Shown here in pieces: positions 27,745-37,477 of a stretch of DNA of 64,000 nucleotides (positions within the stretch are counted from its first letter, which is position 1; every line of letters begins with the position of its first letter). The stretch is taken from NCBI GenBank assembly GCA_024276995.1, contig JAJRWB010000047.1, forward strand, positions 1 through 64,000, written 5' to 3'. The stretch is from Candidatus Eiseniibacteriota bacterium. GTDB lineage: Bacteria > Orphanbacterota > Orphanbacteria > Orphanbacterales > Orphanbacteraceae. The notes below the pieces were generated by a model that was not told the DNA's origin, did not search any database, and saw only the letters and a list, made by a program, of their open reading frames with translations. The position numbers were made by a program, and so were the translations under genes.

Positions 27745-27786
27745 GAGCTTCTCCCTTTCGCCGGTTGTGCACCCGTACGCATTCCC

Positions 27787-27815
27787 TTGACCCATTCCCC
27801 CCGGGATCGTATCTA
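27787..27815 (+). promoter_or_regulatory. Promoter of the resB-ccsA operon
   Basis: TTGACC (27787-27792), 17-bp spacer, TATCTA (27810-27815), 68 bp before the resB start. Back to back with the minus-strand promoter at 27716-27744. Confidence 0.6.
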
Positions 27816-27882
27816 CTTAGAAGGCAATCGGATCGTACAGGGACGGCACCCCGACAGTCGACGACGGAAAGTGCAGGTGAAC

Positions 27883-29577
27883 ATGGCTAAGCGCTCTTCT
27901 CCCAACCGGTTCCTGCGGATCTTCGGCTCGATCAAGCTGACGATCGCACTCCTTTTCCTTTTCGCCGTCGCCGCGGGGGGGGCGACCTTCCTGGAAGTCC
28001 GCTTCGGCACGGCGGGCGCCCGGGCGCTCGTCTACAACGCCCGCTGGTTCGAGGCACTTCTCGGCCTGCTCATCGTGAACCTTACGGTCATGTTGATCCG
28101 CGGCTATCCGTGGCCGTGGTCGAAGACGGGCTACGTGATCACCCACATCTCGTTCATCGTTATTCTCCTCAGCGCGGGGATCACCCGGTTCTTCGGTTAC
28201 GAAGGAAGGATGTCGATCCGCGAGGGAGCATCGTCCGATTTCATCTATTCGGACAAGGATTACATCCAGCTTCACGTGGACGGCGACAACGCCGCTTTTC
28301 CCGTGCGTCTTTTCAAGGCGGGCAGGAATTCGATCCATAAAACGTTGCGGGCGGGGGGAGAGAAGTGGCGCGTTTCGGTGAACGAGTATTTCCCGCATTA
28401 CGAAGAGAGGATGCAGGAGGGAGCGGGCGGCGTTCCCACCATGGAGTTCGCCCTCTCCGGCCCGTCGGGCACACACCGGTACACTCTCTCCGAGGGTGAA
28501 TCGATCGAGAGGGAAGATGCTCTTTTCCGTTTCGTCGCGGACGAGCTCGAGACCACGGCGGGCGAAACGAACGGTTCCCCGTACGGCGAGTTGGTGATTT
28601 CAGTCCCAGGTGGGAGCGCGCGAATCGCCGTGCCGGCCGAACCCCCGGCGGAGGCGACCGCATCAGACTACACTTTTCGAATCGTCACGTTCTACCCCGA
28701 CTTCAAGGTGGGCGTCACCCCTTCCACCGACGACCCGATGAACAACCCCGCAGTCCGCGTGGAAGTGACCGCCCCGGACGGCTCGAAGAGCGAGCGCCTC
28801 GTCTTCGCCCTCCATCCCGATTTCGACAAGCTCCACGGGGGCGGCGGATCGAAGGATGTTTCCCTCACGTACGAATGGGGAAAGACGATTCTCCTTTCCA
28901 TGGCGGGCGGCTCCCTCGCCGGTAAGGCCGGATTCCCGGTCGAGATCGGCTCGATGGCCGAAGGGGAAGGGACGATCGTTTCGCCGGGGGAGGTGTTTTC
29001 CCTCGGGAAGGGGACGATGGTGCAGTGGGGCAATGTTTCTTTCGTGCCCTCCGCCGTCTGGAGGTCGGCTGTTCTCAAGGGAGGCGCAAGCGACAACGAG
29101 GACGCGCCTCCGGCGGCACGGATCTCCGTTCGCGGAGGAGGAGGAAGCGCGGAGACGATCGTAGAGAAATGGAGCGGCGGCAAAGAGCTTGCCGTGGGCG
29201 ATCGCACCGTGCGAATCTCCTTCGGACCGGTGATGAAGAAACTCCCTTACAGCCTCTATCTCGACGATTTCCTTCTCGTCTCGTACCCGGGCAGCCAGAA
29301 CCCGGCGAGTTTCGAAAGCCACGTCCGTATCATGGACAAGGAGCACGGCGTCGACGGACGGCCGTACCGGATCTACATGAACCATCCCCTCACCTACAGG
29401 GGTTACAAGCATTTCCAGTCGTCTTACGACTCCGACCGGCGGGGCACGATCCTCTCGGTGAATCATGACCCGGGCAAGTGGCCCACCTATTTCGGCTACG
29501 CGCTGCTCACCGTCGGCTTTCTTCTCACGCTGAGCCGCGGAGTGCTCTGGAACAGGAAAGGAGACGGGAGAAAGTGA
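27883..29577 (+). CDS. resB: ResB-like cytochrome c biogenesis protein
   Basis: 564 residues from ATG 27883 (AGGTGA upstream); the frame extends further 5' but without family features. Three membrane segments lie in the first 100 residues (LTIALLFLFAVAAGGATFLEV, ALLGLLIVNLTVMLI, VITHISFIVILLSAGI), then a large periplasmic beta domain, and a last membrane helix at the C-terminus (YALLTVGFLLTL) after YRIYMNHPLTYRGYKHFQSSYD. This is the ResB/Ccs1 layout. ResB works with CcsA to move heme outward and attach it to apocytochromes (System II). Its TGA overlaps the next ATG (TGATG), so translation with ccsA is coupled. Confidence 0.88.
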   Translation: MAKRSSPNRFLRIFGSIKLTIALLFLFAVAAGGATFLEVRFGTAGARALVYNARWFEALLGLLIVNLTVMLIRGYPWPWSKTGYVITHISFIVILLSAGITRFFGYEGRMSIREGASSDFIYSDKDYIQLHVDGDNAAFPVRLFKAGRNSIHKTLRAGGEKWRVSVNEYFPHYEERMQEGAGGVPTMEFALSGPSGTHRYTLSEGESIEREDALFRFVADELETTAGETNGSPYGELVISVPGGSARIAVPAEPPAEATASDYTFRIVTFYPDFKVGVTPSTDDPMNNPAVRVEVTAPDGSKSERLVFALHPDFDKLHGGGGSKDVSLTYEWGKTILLSMAGGSLAGKAGFPVEIGSMAEGEGTIVSPGEVFSLGKGTMVQWGNVSFVPSAVWRSAVLKGGASDNEDAPPAARISVRGGGGSAETIVEKWSGGKELAVGDRTVRISFGPVMKKLPYSLYLDDFLLVSYPGSQNPASFESHVRIMDKEHGVDGRPYRIYMNHPLTYRGYKHFQSSYDSDRRGTILSVNHDPGKWPTYFGYALLTVGFLLTLSRGVLWNRKGDGRK

Positions 29578-31328
29578 TGCACACGAAACCGGCTTTTCCG
29601 AAAACCATCGTTTCCGGTCTCCTCGTTCTGGCGGCCCTTATTCTCTCGGCGCCGTTCGACCGGCCGGCCGGCCAGGGGGATGAACACAACCACCCGACGC
29701 CGCGGAAGAACTTCCTCTCTCCCGAGGCACGTGCGGCGGTAAGCGCGCTGATGATCCAGGATTTTCAGGGCCGGATGAAGCCGTTCGATACTCTTTCGCG
29801 GGAATCGGTGATGAAGATCACCAAGAGATCCCATTTCGACGGGTGGAAGCCTGTCGATCTTTACCTCAGCTGGATAGCGCAGCCGGACTATTGGTTCTCC
29901 CGGCCGATCATCGCCGTGCGTCATCCGGGCCTGAAGGATCTGCTCGGTGTCGCACCGGAAACGAAGCATATTTCTCCGAATTCTCTTTACGACGGCAGCG
30001 GCCGGTATCGACTCGCCGACTAAGTGGAGAGGGCCCACCGAACTCCGGACAAGGAGAAGACGAAGGTTCAGAAGAAACTGATCTCCCTCGACGAGCGGTT
30101 CAACCTCTTCCACATGGCGGTGCGAGGCCTCACGCTCCGTCTCTTCCCCGTGGTGGGCGACGAGAATCACACGTGGCTTTCCGTGTCCGAGGCGGCGCAG
30201 AAATCGTCCGCCGACGTGACGGACGAATACAACGGCGCGTACGACACATTTCTGCGCGGCTTGAGGGAGCAGGACAGCGGCGCGATCCTCGAGGGCGCGC
30301 GGGCGATCGCGGCAATCCAGCGCGAATATGGCGCCGGAGTTCTTCCTTCGCCGATGGCGCTCCGCGCCGAGATGACGTTGAACGCCCTCCAGCCGTTCAC
30401 CTGGGCGAGCGTTCCCTATCTCCTCGCTTTCCCCCTTCTCCTGGGGGCGTACGGATGGAGCCTCGGTCGCCTCAAGGGAGGGAAACTCTCATTCCGAAAC
30501 GGGCTTTATTCCCTCGGTCTTCTCGTCTTTCTCGGGGCGATCGTCCTCCATCTCTACGGCTATGCACTGCGCTGGATCGCATCGGGGAGGGCGCCGCTGA
30601 GCAACGGCTACGAGTCGCTCGTCTTCATCGCCCTCATGATCGCGATCGCAGGATTCATCTATGAGCTGAAAGGACGGCGCGGTTCGGTGGCGGGCCTCTC
30701 GTCGCTTCTCACGTCGGTGATTCTCGGCGTAGCGATGCTTCCCACCTTCGACCCGGCGATCTCTCCGCTGGTGCCGGTGCTCGCCTCGTACTGGCTCATC
30801 ATCCATGTGACGGTCATCACCGCGAGTTACGGCTTCCTCGGCCTGGCGGCGGTGATGTCGATGGCGATCCTGATTCTTTACCTCTTTAAGAAAAAGGGGA
30901 GACGAACCATCCAGATGGCGATTCTCGACATGAACGCCCTTCATTGGAACGTGCTCGTTCTCGGTCTCGCGTTTCTGAGCATCGGAACGTTCCTCGGAGG
31001 CGTATGGGCGAACGAATCGTGGGGCCGCTACTGGGGGTGGGACCCGAAAGAGACATGGGCTCTCGTGACGATCCTCGTATACGCCGCGGTGGCCCACTTC
31101 CACTTCCAGAAGACGCTGGACAGTCCGGTCTATATCGCCGCCGGCAGTTTCCTCGCGATCACCTCCGTGGGGATGACCTATTTTGGTGTGAACTATTTCC
31201 TCTCGGGACTCCACTCGTACGCGTCTGGAGACGCGCCCGACGTCCCCCGGTGGGTGTTCGGAATGGTGGCCGCCATGCTGATCCTCTCGTGGGCGGCGGT
31301 TCGGTCCGACCACGCGAAGAAGTGGTAG
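29577..31328 (+). pseudogene. ccsA: CcsA-type cytochrome c synthase subunit interrupted by an in-frame TAA
   Basis: The N-terminal part (29577-30023, 148 codons) has a signal-like helix and a periplasmic domain ending GRYRLAD. TAA follows at 30021-30023, and the same frame continues without a gap as VERAHRTPDKEK...SLDERFNLFHM and then eight or so membrane helices to 31328. CcsA proteins of Bacteroidetes-like bacteria carry this whole N-terminal region in one chain, with a VEEAYRK...DERVNI-like segment at this point, so both halves belong together. The C-terminal half has the heme-handling WGRYWGWDPKETWAL motif and conserved histidines. A third-base change in a Tyr codon (TAC to TAA) would explain the stop. 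If not read through, only a GTG restart at 30024 could give the membrane part. Confidence 0.8.
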
Positions 31329-31345
31329 AAGCGGCGATTCCGACG

Positions 31346-32713
31346 ATGAGAAGAGAGCGGCTCTTCGTTCGTGCGCAGCCGTTTCGCCGGACGCTCCTTG
31401 CGGCTTTCCTCTTCGTGTCGCTCTTTCTTGCGCATCCATCCTACGGCGGAGCGAACGCGTCTCCGCCCGCGCCGGCGCACGGAGACGCCGGCGGTCCGGC
31501 GACCGATTCTCCCAGGGGGACGACGAGGCCCCTTCCCCGTAACGCCTCTCCTCTTTCCTACGCCCTTCGCGCCCTCCTCGTTGTGCCGTACGGCGCCACG
31601 CGGGCGATCACCTGGCCGGTGGAAGAGGCGGCGCTCCTCAATGAAAAACATCGGATCTCCGAAAGAATCACCTCTTTGATGTTCGGGAACCTGTCGGGTG
31701 GAAGAACGACGACCGGTATCTTCTTCGGTTACGAGAGCGGCATCGGCGTCTCCGTCGCCGGGGTGACCACCGACACACCCGATTTCCTCTTCGCGGGAGC
31801 GACGCTGAAGATGAAGACGGGATATCTCACATCCCGGGAGAACAGGATTTCCCTCCGTTACCGGACGGCGCCCGGTCGAATCTCATTCGATATGAAAGGT
31901 CGTTTCGATCACAGGAAGAACCGGCCGTTCTACGGCATCGGCCCCGACAGCCGGGACAACGATACGTACGCGGACCTGCGAAGAGCGATTCTCGAAGGCA
32001 CCGTGTCGACTCGACTGTCGAGGTGGTTCCTTGCGGCCGTGACCGGATACGTTCGCGACCTTCGACTCTCCGAGGCCGATGATCGGGACAACGCGGCCGA
32101 CTTCTTCCCGGCGCTATACGCCACGGCCGAAAAGAGCCGCTACGCCGGTGTCGAGATGACCGTCGCCGCCGACAGCCGGAACCGCGGCGGCTATTCCTCC
32201 AGCGGGACACTGGTCCGCCTCACCGGTGGATTCAACAGGGCGACTTCAGGGGGAGACGCCGATTACGGACACTACGCCGCCGAGGCGCAGGTTTTCATCA
32301 ACCTCTACCGCCACACGAGGATCCTCGCGCTGCGCGCCTTCGCGGAAGGCGTCGAACCCAAGGATTCGGCCCCCCTCCCCTACACCGAGCTGGAGCATGT
32401 CGGCGGGAAAAACGGTCTTCGCGGCTTCGGCCGCGACCGGTTCGTCGATCGGAAGATGGCGCTTCTCACCGGAGAGTATCGCTACCGCGCCACGGAGCAC
32501 ATTTTCGGGACTCTCTTCGCCGAGTGGGGGGGCGTCGCCGGGGAATGGGACGAATTCAAGCCGGGCGACCTCTTCCCGTCGTACGGGGCGGGCCTCCTCT
32601 TCGGCTCGAAAGGGGACAGGCTGACGGTCACCGCGGCGATAAGCCGTGAAGAGGCGAATTACTATATCGGTGCCGAGAGGATCTTCTCGGGCCGGTCGAG
32701 GAGATTCCGATGA
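31346..32713 (+). CDS. Outer-membrane beta-barrel protein, Omp85/surface-antigen-like
   Basis: 455 residues with a signal peptide (LLAAFLFVSLFLAHPSYGG). After a short linker come alternating beta strands with GRTTTGIFFGYESGIGVSV, SLRYRTAPGRISFDMKGRF and HVGGKNGLRGFGRDRFVDRKMALLTGEYRYR. The LRGF...RFVD block is the signature of the Omp85/BamA/surface antigen barrel C-terminus. No POTRA domains precede it, so it is a small barrel-only member. Its last codons overlap the next gene as ATGA. It follows ccsA by 17 bp and may share its transcript. Confidence 0.8.
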   Translation: MRRERLFVRAQPFRRTLLAAFLFVSLFLAHPSYGGANASPPAPAHGDAGGPATDSPRGTTRPLPRNASPLSYALRALLVVPYGATRAITWPVEEAALLNEKHRISERITSLMFGNLSGGRTTTGIFFGYESGIGVSVAGVTTDTPDFLFAGATLKMKTGYLTSRENRISLRYRTAPGRISFDMKGRFDHRKNRPFYGIGPDSRDNDTYADLRRAILEGTVSTRLSRWFLAAVTGYVRDLRLSEADDRDNAADFFPALYATAEKSRYAGVEMTVAADSRNRGGYSSSGTLVRLTGGFNRATSGGDADYGHYAAEAQVFINLYRHTRILALRAFAEGVEPKDSAPLPYTELEHVGGKNGLRGFGRDRFVDRKMALLTGEYRYRATEHIFGTLFAEWGGVAGEWDEFKPGDLFPSYGAGLLFGSKGDRLTVTAAISREEANYYIGAERIFSGRSRRFR

Positions 32714-34317
32714 AGCGCCGGCGCGCTCTCTGCCGGACGGCGGCGACCTGGTCGGTTCTCTTACTCCCGGCGGCGGCGTTCCTTTCGTGCGCATCGGCGC
32801 CGGTTCTGTTCGAGCCGGGAGCGGCGGTCACGAACCTCGATGATATGAAGGAAATACCCGAACCGGCGGAAACGGAGTTCTACCGCCTGCGGCACCACAT
32901 CAGCAACTATGTCGACAGGCAGATCCGCCTCCAGCTCGACCCTCTCCCCTCTCGTCCCGCGGCGGATGTCAACCGATTCGGCGAGGTGCCGAACTCGTCG
33001 TGGTACGAGAACCGACCCGATCTGACGCCCGCGCAGGTCGGCCGGGGCGCCGGAGGCGAGGATCCCGGCCCGGAAGCGCACTTCCCCTGGACGATCACCG
33101 GCATGAAGAGCGGCGGGCGCAACCCGGGGTTCCTCTTCCGCGACGCCGGAGGCGCGAGCTACATCTGCAAATTCGACAAGCTCGGCGAGCCGGTCGTCTC
33201 CACCGCCGCTGGGGCGATCGCCGTCCGTCTCTTATGGGCGTGCGGCTACTACACGCCCGACGACAGGGTCGTCTTCTTCCACGGGAAAGATCTCGTTCTC
33301 GGTGAGGGGGCTAAGAAGAAACTCCCCGACGGGAGCAAGGTGGCGATCGAAGCGTCGGACATCGAGAAACTGCTCGAAAAGTTCGTACCGAAACGAAGCG
33401 ACGGCAGGTATCGCGCCCTCGTCAGCCGTTTCCTCCCGGGCCGTCCCGTGGGAGGGTACAGCTATCGGGGAACACGGCCCGACGACCCGAACGACGTGAT
33501 CCCCCACCAGGATCGCCGCTCGCTGCGCGCGCTCCGCGTCTTCGGGGCGTGGCTGAACCACGTCGACCTGAAGATCGACAACACGCTCGACCTCTACACC
33601 GAGGAGGAGGGGCGACATTTCCTCCGACACTACCTCGTCGACTTCGACGGCTGTCTCGGCGGCTACTGGGCGGCGCGGCACGAGGCGCGGATCGGCCATG
33701 CCTACGAGTTCGATGTCGGGGAACTCGCCACCGGCCTCGCCTCGTTGGGGTTTCGTCCCAGGCCGTACGAATCGATGACCGGGGCGGTCCACCCGGAGAT
33801 CGGACTCATCGAGGCCGAGACGTTCGACCCCGCCTCGTGGAAGCCGAACTACCGGAACGACCAGCTCTCGTCGTGCCGGCCGGCCGACACCTTCTGGGCG
33901 GGCACCGTGCTCGGCCGGATCGGCGAGGAAGAGATCGCCGCCGCCGTGAAGGCGGCGCGTTTCCGGGACGCCGCGGCCGATTCGCTCCTGGTGAAGATCC
34001 TCGTCGAGCGCCGGAGGAAGACGCTCGATTGGGCGCTTCGAAGCGTGACGCCGGTGATCCGCTTGGAAGAGGTGACTCCGACGACAGGGGGCGGCTTCCG
34101 CGTGGCCGCCGCCGACGGCCTCGTCGAATACGGCCTCCCCTCCGACCTGACGTACCGTGTGGAATTCGTCGGACCGAAAAGCGGCAGGTCGCACCGTCTC
34201 GCGGCGGACGCCGGTGCGCCGGGAGTCGAAGTGCCGGCGACCGCGGTGCAGGATGGCCGTTACGCACGGATCCGCTGGACGGCGACCGACTCGACAGGCC
34301 GGAAGCTGCCTTCTTAG
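32710..34317 (+). CDS. Lipoprotein with kinase-like motifs, partner of the beta-barrel
   Basis: 535 residues. Signal peptide ends in FLSC with Cys27 as probable lipid site. From about residue 125 a pattern resembling atypical (HipA/PI-kinase-like) kinases can be read: Lys154 in GGASYICKFDK as an ATP lysine, LVSRFLPG as hinge, NHVDLKIDN at 283-291 as catalytic loop (Asp286, Asn291), and VDFDGCLGG at 310-318 as metal-binding DFD/DFG. The C-terminal 80 residues are a separate beta domain. Kinase fold is my inference from motif order and spacing; periplasmic location would make ATP use unusual, so a kinase-derived binding protein is also possible. Start overlaps the barrel gene stop by 4 bp. Confidence 0.6.
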   Translation: MKRRRALCRTAATWSVLLLPAAAFLSCASAPVLFEPGAAVTNLDDMKEIPEPAETEFYRLRHHISNYVDRQIRLQLDPLPSRPAADVNRFGEVPNSSWYENRPDLTPAQVGRGAGGEDPGPEAHFPWTITGMKSGGRNPGFLFRDAGGASYICKFDKLGEPVVSTAAGAIAVRLLWACGYYTPDDRVVFFHGKDLVLGEGAKKKLPDGSKVAIEASDIEKLLEKFVPKRSDGRYRALVSRFLPGRPVGGYSYRGTRPDDPNDVIPHQDRRSLRALRVFGAWLNHVDLKIDNTLDLYTEEEGRHFLRHYLVDFDGCLGGYWAARHEARIGHAYEFDVGELATGLASLGFRPRPYESMTGAVHPEIGLIEAETFDPASWKPNYRNDQLSSCRPADTFWAGTVLGRIGEEEIAAAVKAARFRDAAADSLLVKILVERRRKTLDWALRSVTPVIRLEEVTPTTGGGFRVAAADGLVEYGLPSDLTYRVEFVGPKSGRSHRLAADAGAPGVEVPATAVQDGRYARIRWTATDSTGRKLPS

Positions 34318-34394
34318 GAGGCGCATTACATCCGTGAAAAAGGCGGCGCCTGGAAACTCGCCGGGATTCTTCGCGACGGGGAGTGAGGGGGCGC

Positions 34395-34598
34395 CTATCC
34401 GCCCGCCATCGGCGTCGCGATCTCGAGGCGGTCGCCCGGCACGACGGTGACGGACCCGTAATGCTCTCGGAACACGACCTCGCCGTTCCTTTCGACGAGG
34501 ACCCACTTCGTTCCGACACCGAAATTCTCGAGAAATTCCGACAGAACTACGGGACGGTCGATCCGCCGCACCTCGCCGTTCACGATGATTTCACCCAT
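34395..34598 (-). CDS. thiS: Sulfur carrier protein ThiS
   Basis: 67 residues ending in the obligatory Gly-Gly (ATPMAGG), with IIVNGEVRRI and FGVGTKWVLVERNGEVV of the ubiquitin-like fold. The C-terminal glycine is thiocarboxylated and supplies sulfur for the thiazole ring of thiamin. ATG at 34598 overlaps the thiH stop by 8 bp. The thiG-thiH-thiS order supports the call. Confidence 0.88.
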   Translation of the reverse strand: MGEIIVNGEVRRIDRPVVLSEFLENFGVGTKWVLVERNGEVVFREHYGSVTVVPGDRLEIATPMAGG

Positions 34599-35709
34599 GA
34601 AGCGCCTCCTCCCAATCTTTCCACACCGGCTCGAAGCCGAGCGCCGCCAACCTCTCCGCCACCTCGCCGGGCGAGCGCGAGTCGCTGACGGCGAACTGTC
34701 CTTCCGCTTCCCGCGGCCCGCCGTACCCTCCCGGCTCGGTTTTCGACCCGGCGGAGATCTGCGTGATGCCGAGACGGACGAGGCCGTCGCGTAGCTCCCG
34801 GCTCTCGCGGGTGGAGAGGACGAGACCCGCATCGGGGAAGACGAGGCGAAAGGCGCAGATCATGGCGGCGAGATCGCGGTCGCTTACCGGCGCCGGCGCA
34901 TCGAAATGACTCGCCGCGTCACGGATCCGGGGAAAGCTGACGGCGAGCTGGGTGCGCCAGTACCGGCGGAGGATGGAATCGGCGTGGGCGGCGAGCAAGA
35001 ACGCCTCCCTCCGCCACGGCGCGAGCCCGAGAAGCGCCCCGATGCCGATCCGCCGGATCCCGCTCTCGGCGGCGCGGCAGGGGGCTTCAAGCCGATCGGC
35101 GTAATCCTTCTTCGGACCGTGGGTGTGGTAGGACGCGTACCGCTCCTCGTCGTACACCTCCTGGTAGAGGGTGACGCCGTCCGCCCCCGCCGCCACGAGG
35201 CGACCATACTCCCCGGCGGTGTACGGCTGCACCTCGAGCGTCACCGACGGCGCAAAATGTCTCGTCACCCGCACGGCGCGCTCCACATAATCGAGGGGGA
35301 TCTTCTTCGGGTGCTCCCCCGCCACGAGAAGGATATGCCGGAACCCCTCGCCGGCCAGGTAGCGCGCCTCCCGCTCGATCTCCTCCGGAGCGAGGGTAAG
35401 GCGGGAGACATCGATATCCCGCCGAAAGCCGCAGTACGTACACACATTGACGCATTCATTCGAAATATAAAGTGGTGCGTAGAGGAGAATCGTTCTTCCG
35501 AAACGGCGACCCGTCAGGCGGGACGACGCGAGGGCGACCTCCTCGAGCATCTCCGCCGCCGCCGGCGAGAGGAGCACCGCGAGGTCGCGCAGGTCGCGTC
35601 GTTCTTCCTTGCGGAGTGCGGCGCGAACGTCGGCGGCGGTCGCACCTTCGGCGCGGCGCTCGAGTTCATCCAAGGGAAGAGTCCTCAGCCGATCGACGAG
35701 AACGCTCAC
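34591..35709 (-). CDS. thiH: 2-iminoacetate synthase (ThiH), radical SAM
   Basis: 372 residues from a GTG that overlaps the thiG stop (GTGA). [12 protein letters not shown] is the CX3CX2C cluster motif of radical SAM enzymes, followed by [54 protein letters not shown] and GIGALLGL, all ThiH/HydG-type blocks. Cleaves tyrosine to dehydroglycine for thiazole synthesis. The C-terminal [12 protein letters not shown] matches ThiH. Near the 3' end it overlaps thiS. Confidence 0.93.
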   Translation of the reverse strand: MSVLVDRLRTLPLDELERRAEGATAADVRAALRKEERRDLRDLAVLLSPAAAEMLEEVALASSRLTGRRFGRTILLYAPLYISNECVNVCTYCGFRRDIDVSRLTLAPEEIEREARYLAGEGFRHILLVAGEHPKKIPLDYVERAVRVTRHFAPSVTLEVQPYTAGEYGRLVAAGADGVTLYQEVYDEERYASYHTHGPKKDYADRLEAPCRAAESGIRRIGIGALLGLAPWRREAFLLAAHADSILRRYWRTQLAVSFPRIRDAASHFDAPAPVSDRDLAAMICAFRLVFPDAGLVLSTRESRELRDGLVRLGITQISAGSKTEPGGYGGPREAEGQFAVSDSRSPGEVAERLAALGFEPVWKDWEEALHG

Positions 35710-36482
35710 GACTCCCCCAGGAACCCCGTAAGAGGGGACGACGCCTCGGCGCGATCCCGCCCCGGAGCGGCACCTGCGAGAAAGGCGCGCCGTCCCGCCT
35801 CGGTGCCGAGGCGGAACGCCTCCGCCATGGCGACGGGGTCCTCGGCCGATGCGATGGCGGTGTTCACGAGTACGGCATCGGCGCCGAGTTCCATCGCCTC
35901 CGCCGCGTGGGACGGCGCGCCGAGGCCGGCGTCCACCACCACGGGCACGGGCGATTCCTCGATGATCATCCGGATCGAATCGATCGTCCTCAAGCCCCGG
36001 TTCGTCCCGATCGGCGACCCGAGGGGCATCACCGTCGCGGCGCCCGCCTCGGCGAGCCGGCGCGCGAGAATCGGATCGGCCTGGATGTACGGCAACACGA
36101 CAAACCCCTCCTTCACCAGGACGCGTGCCGCGGAGAGCGTCTCGGTGGCATCGGGGAGGAGATGATGCGGGTGGGGCGTGACTTCGAGCTTCACCCAACG
36201 GGAGATCCCCCCCGCCCTGCCGAGCCGGGCGAGACGGATCGCCTCCTCGGCATCCCTCGCGCCCGACGTGTTCGGCAAAATGAGATAGCGCTCCGGATCG
36301 ATCGAATCGAGGATGTTTCCCCGCGGTGCGCCGGCATCCACCCGGCGAAGGGAAACGGTGACGATCTCGGCGCCCGAAGCTCCCACCGCAGCAGCCATCA
36401 CTTCGGGAGAAGGGAACTTGCCCGTTCCGATGAGAAGCCGCGAGGCGAACGATTTTCCGGCGATCATGAGGGGGTCCGTCAT
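35706..36482 (-). CDS. thiG: Thiazole synthase
   Basis: 258 residues. [60 protein letters not shown] (Schiff-base Lys), [13 protein letters not shown]-like [16 protein letters not shown], and [30 protein letters not shown] are typical ThiG blocks. Condenses DXP, dehydroglycine and ThiS thiocarboxylate. ATG at 36482 chosen; the frame is open further upstream but without homologous sequence. The GIY-YIG gene ends 28 bp before. Confidence 0.93.
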   Translation of the reverse strand: MTDPLMIAGKSFASRLLIGTGKFPSPEVMAAAVGASGAEIVTVSLRRVDAGAPRGNILDSIDPERYLILPNTSGARDAEEAIRLARLGRAGGISRWVKLEVTPHPHHLLPDATETLSAARVLVKEGFVVLPYIQADPILARRLAEAGAATVMPLGSPIGTNRGLRTIDSIRMIIEESPVPVVVDAGLGAPSHAAEAMELGADAVLVNTAIASAEDPVAMAEAFRLGTEAGRRAFLAGAAPGRDRAEASSPLTGFLGES

Positions 36483-36510
36483 GTCTGACCTGTGTCCGGA
36501 TCGGGACGAT

Positions 36511-36804
36511 TCAGGAAGCTTCCACGCCCGCGACGCCGAGCACACCACAGCGGGGTGCGCCGGCAATGAGCGATTCCTTCTCCCGGCGGGTAAGGCGCTT
36601 GATCGCGATCTCCCTGCGGAGCGCTTCCGATTTCGTCAGCTCGATCTCCTGGTAGAGGAGACGCACCGGAAGGCGTCCCCTCGTGTATCGCGCGCCCCGA
36701 CCCCGGTTGTGGGCGATCACCCGGGCGGCCACCGAGCGGGCGACGCCTGTGTAATAGGTCTCGTCGGCACATGCGACGATGTATACTGACCAGTCGGCGT
36801 CCAT
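36511..36804 (-). CDS. GIY-YIG nuclease-family protein
   Basis: 97 residues matching the small single-domain GIY-YIG family (YhbQ/UPF0213). [16 protein letters not shown] contains the VYI/YTG variant of [25 protein letters not shown] supplies the Arg and the KYT-like loop, and [21 protein letters not shown] the Glu region. Possibly DNA repair; no biochemical role is certain for the family. First gene of the thi unit, and the promoter is placed so close that the mRNA may start at or next to the ATG. Confidence 0.88.
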   Translation of the reverse strand: MDADWSVYIVACADETYYTGVARSVAARVIAHNRGRGARYTRGRLPVRLLYQEIELTKSEALRREIAIKRLTRREKESLIAGAPRCGVLGVAGVEAS

Positions 36805-36810
36805 GTCTTC

Positions 36811-36838
36811 AGTATAGTGAGAAGCGCGTTTGAATCAA
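36811..36838 (-). promoter_or_regulatory. Promoter of the GIY-YIG/thi unit, possibly leaderless
   Basis: Minus strand TTGATT, 16-bp spacer, TATACT (36811-36816). The expected start of transcription, 6-7 nt further, falls at 36804-36805, which is the ATG of the GIY-YIG gene. No TPP riboswitch can fit before the start. Confidence 0.45.
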
Positions 36839-37474
36839 TCGGATCTTGCGGCGAAGGGAAGAAGGGCGATCCCGCCCGGCATACTGTTCATCGGAAGCGT
36901 CGCCGCTTGCGGCGAGGGGCGGTATTTCCCCATCCTTCGGGAAGCGCTCGCCGGCGGGGTTCGCGCCTTCCTCCTCAGGGAGAAGGACGCCACCGGCCGA
37001 CACCTCTTCGAGATGGCGCTTCGCGCACGAGCGATCACCGCCGACGCCGGGGCGCTCCTCCTCGTTTCCGAAAGGATCGACATCGCCATCGCCGCGGGCG
37101 CCGACGGCGTTCACCTCCCGGAACGCTCCTTCACCGCCGCCGAAGCGCGGGAGATCACGGGAGGGCGGCTTCTCATCGGCCGCTCGGTGCACTCGGCCGC
37201 CGGCGTGCTCGAAGCGGCGAGAACCGGAGCCGACTACCTCCTCGCGGGTCCCGTCTTCCCGACGCCGGGGAAGGAGGTACTCTTCTCGCTCGACGAGCTG
37301 CAAAGGATCGCCGAAGGCGTCCGCCTTCCGGTCGTCCCGGTGGGCGGGATCGACAGATCGAACATCGGCCGTGTCCAGGCGGCGGGATTCCGGACCACCG
37401 CGGTGATCCGCGCCATCGCCGCTTCTCGCGACCCACGCGGCGCCGCGGCGCACCTTTCGGCGGAGCTCGGCTAG
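36830..37474 (+). CDS. thiE: Thiamine phosphate synthase
   Basis: 214 residues from a TTG start. GVRAFLLREKDATGRHLFEMALRAR, LLVSERIDIAIAAGADGVHLPERS, IGRSVHSAAGVLEAARTGADYLLAGPVFPTPGK and VPVGGIDRSNIGRVQAAGF follow the ThiE/TenI TIM-barrel pattern. ThiE joins thiazole phosphate and HMP-PP. It is divergent from the thiGHS unit. The start codon is not certain: no ATG precedes the first homologous block and the ribosome binding site is weak. Confidence 0.85.
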   Translation: MNQSDLAAKGRRAIPPGILFIGSVAACGEGRYFPILREALAGGVRAFLLREKDATGRHLFEMALRARAITADAGALLLVSERIDIAIAAGADGVHLPERSFTAAEAREITGGRLLIGRSVHSAAGVLEAARTGADYLLAGPVFPTPGKEVLFSLDELQRIAEGVRLPVVPVGGIDRSNIGRVQAAGFRTTAVIRAIAASRDPRGAAAHLSAELG

Positions 37475-37477
37475 GAG

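Noticed and set aside
30944-31345. N-terminal extension of the outer-membrane barrel gene
   Set aside because: It overlaps the 3' end of ccsA in another frame, and the signal peptide begins at ATG 31346.
36805-36829. TPP riboswitch for thiE or thiG
   Set aside because: Only 25 bp separate the divergent starts; there is no room and no conserved riboswitch sequence.
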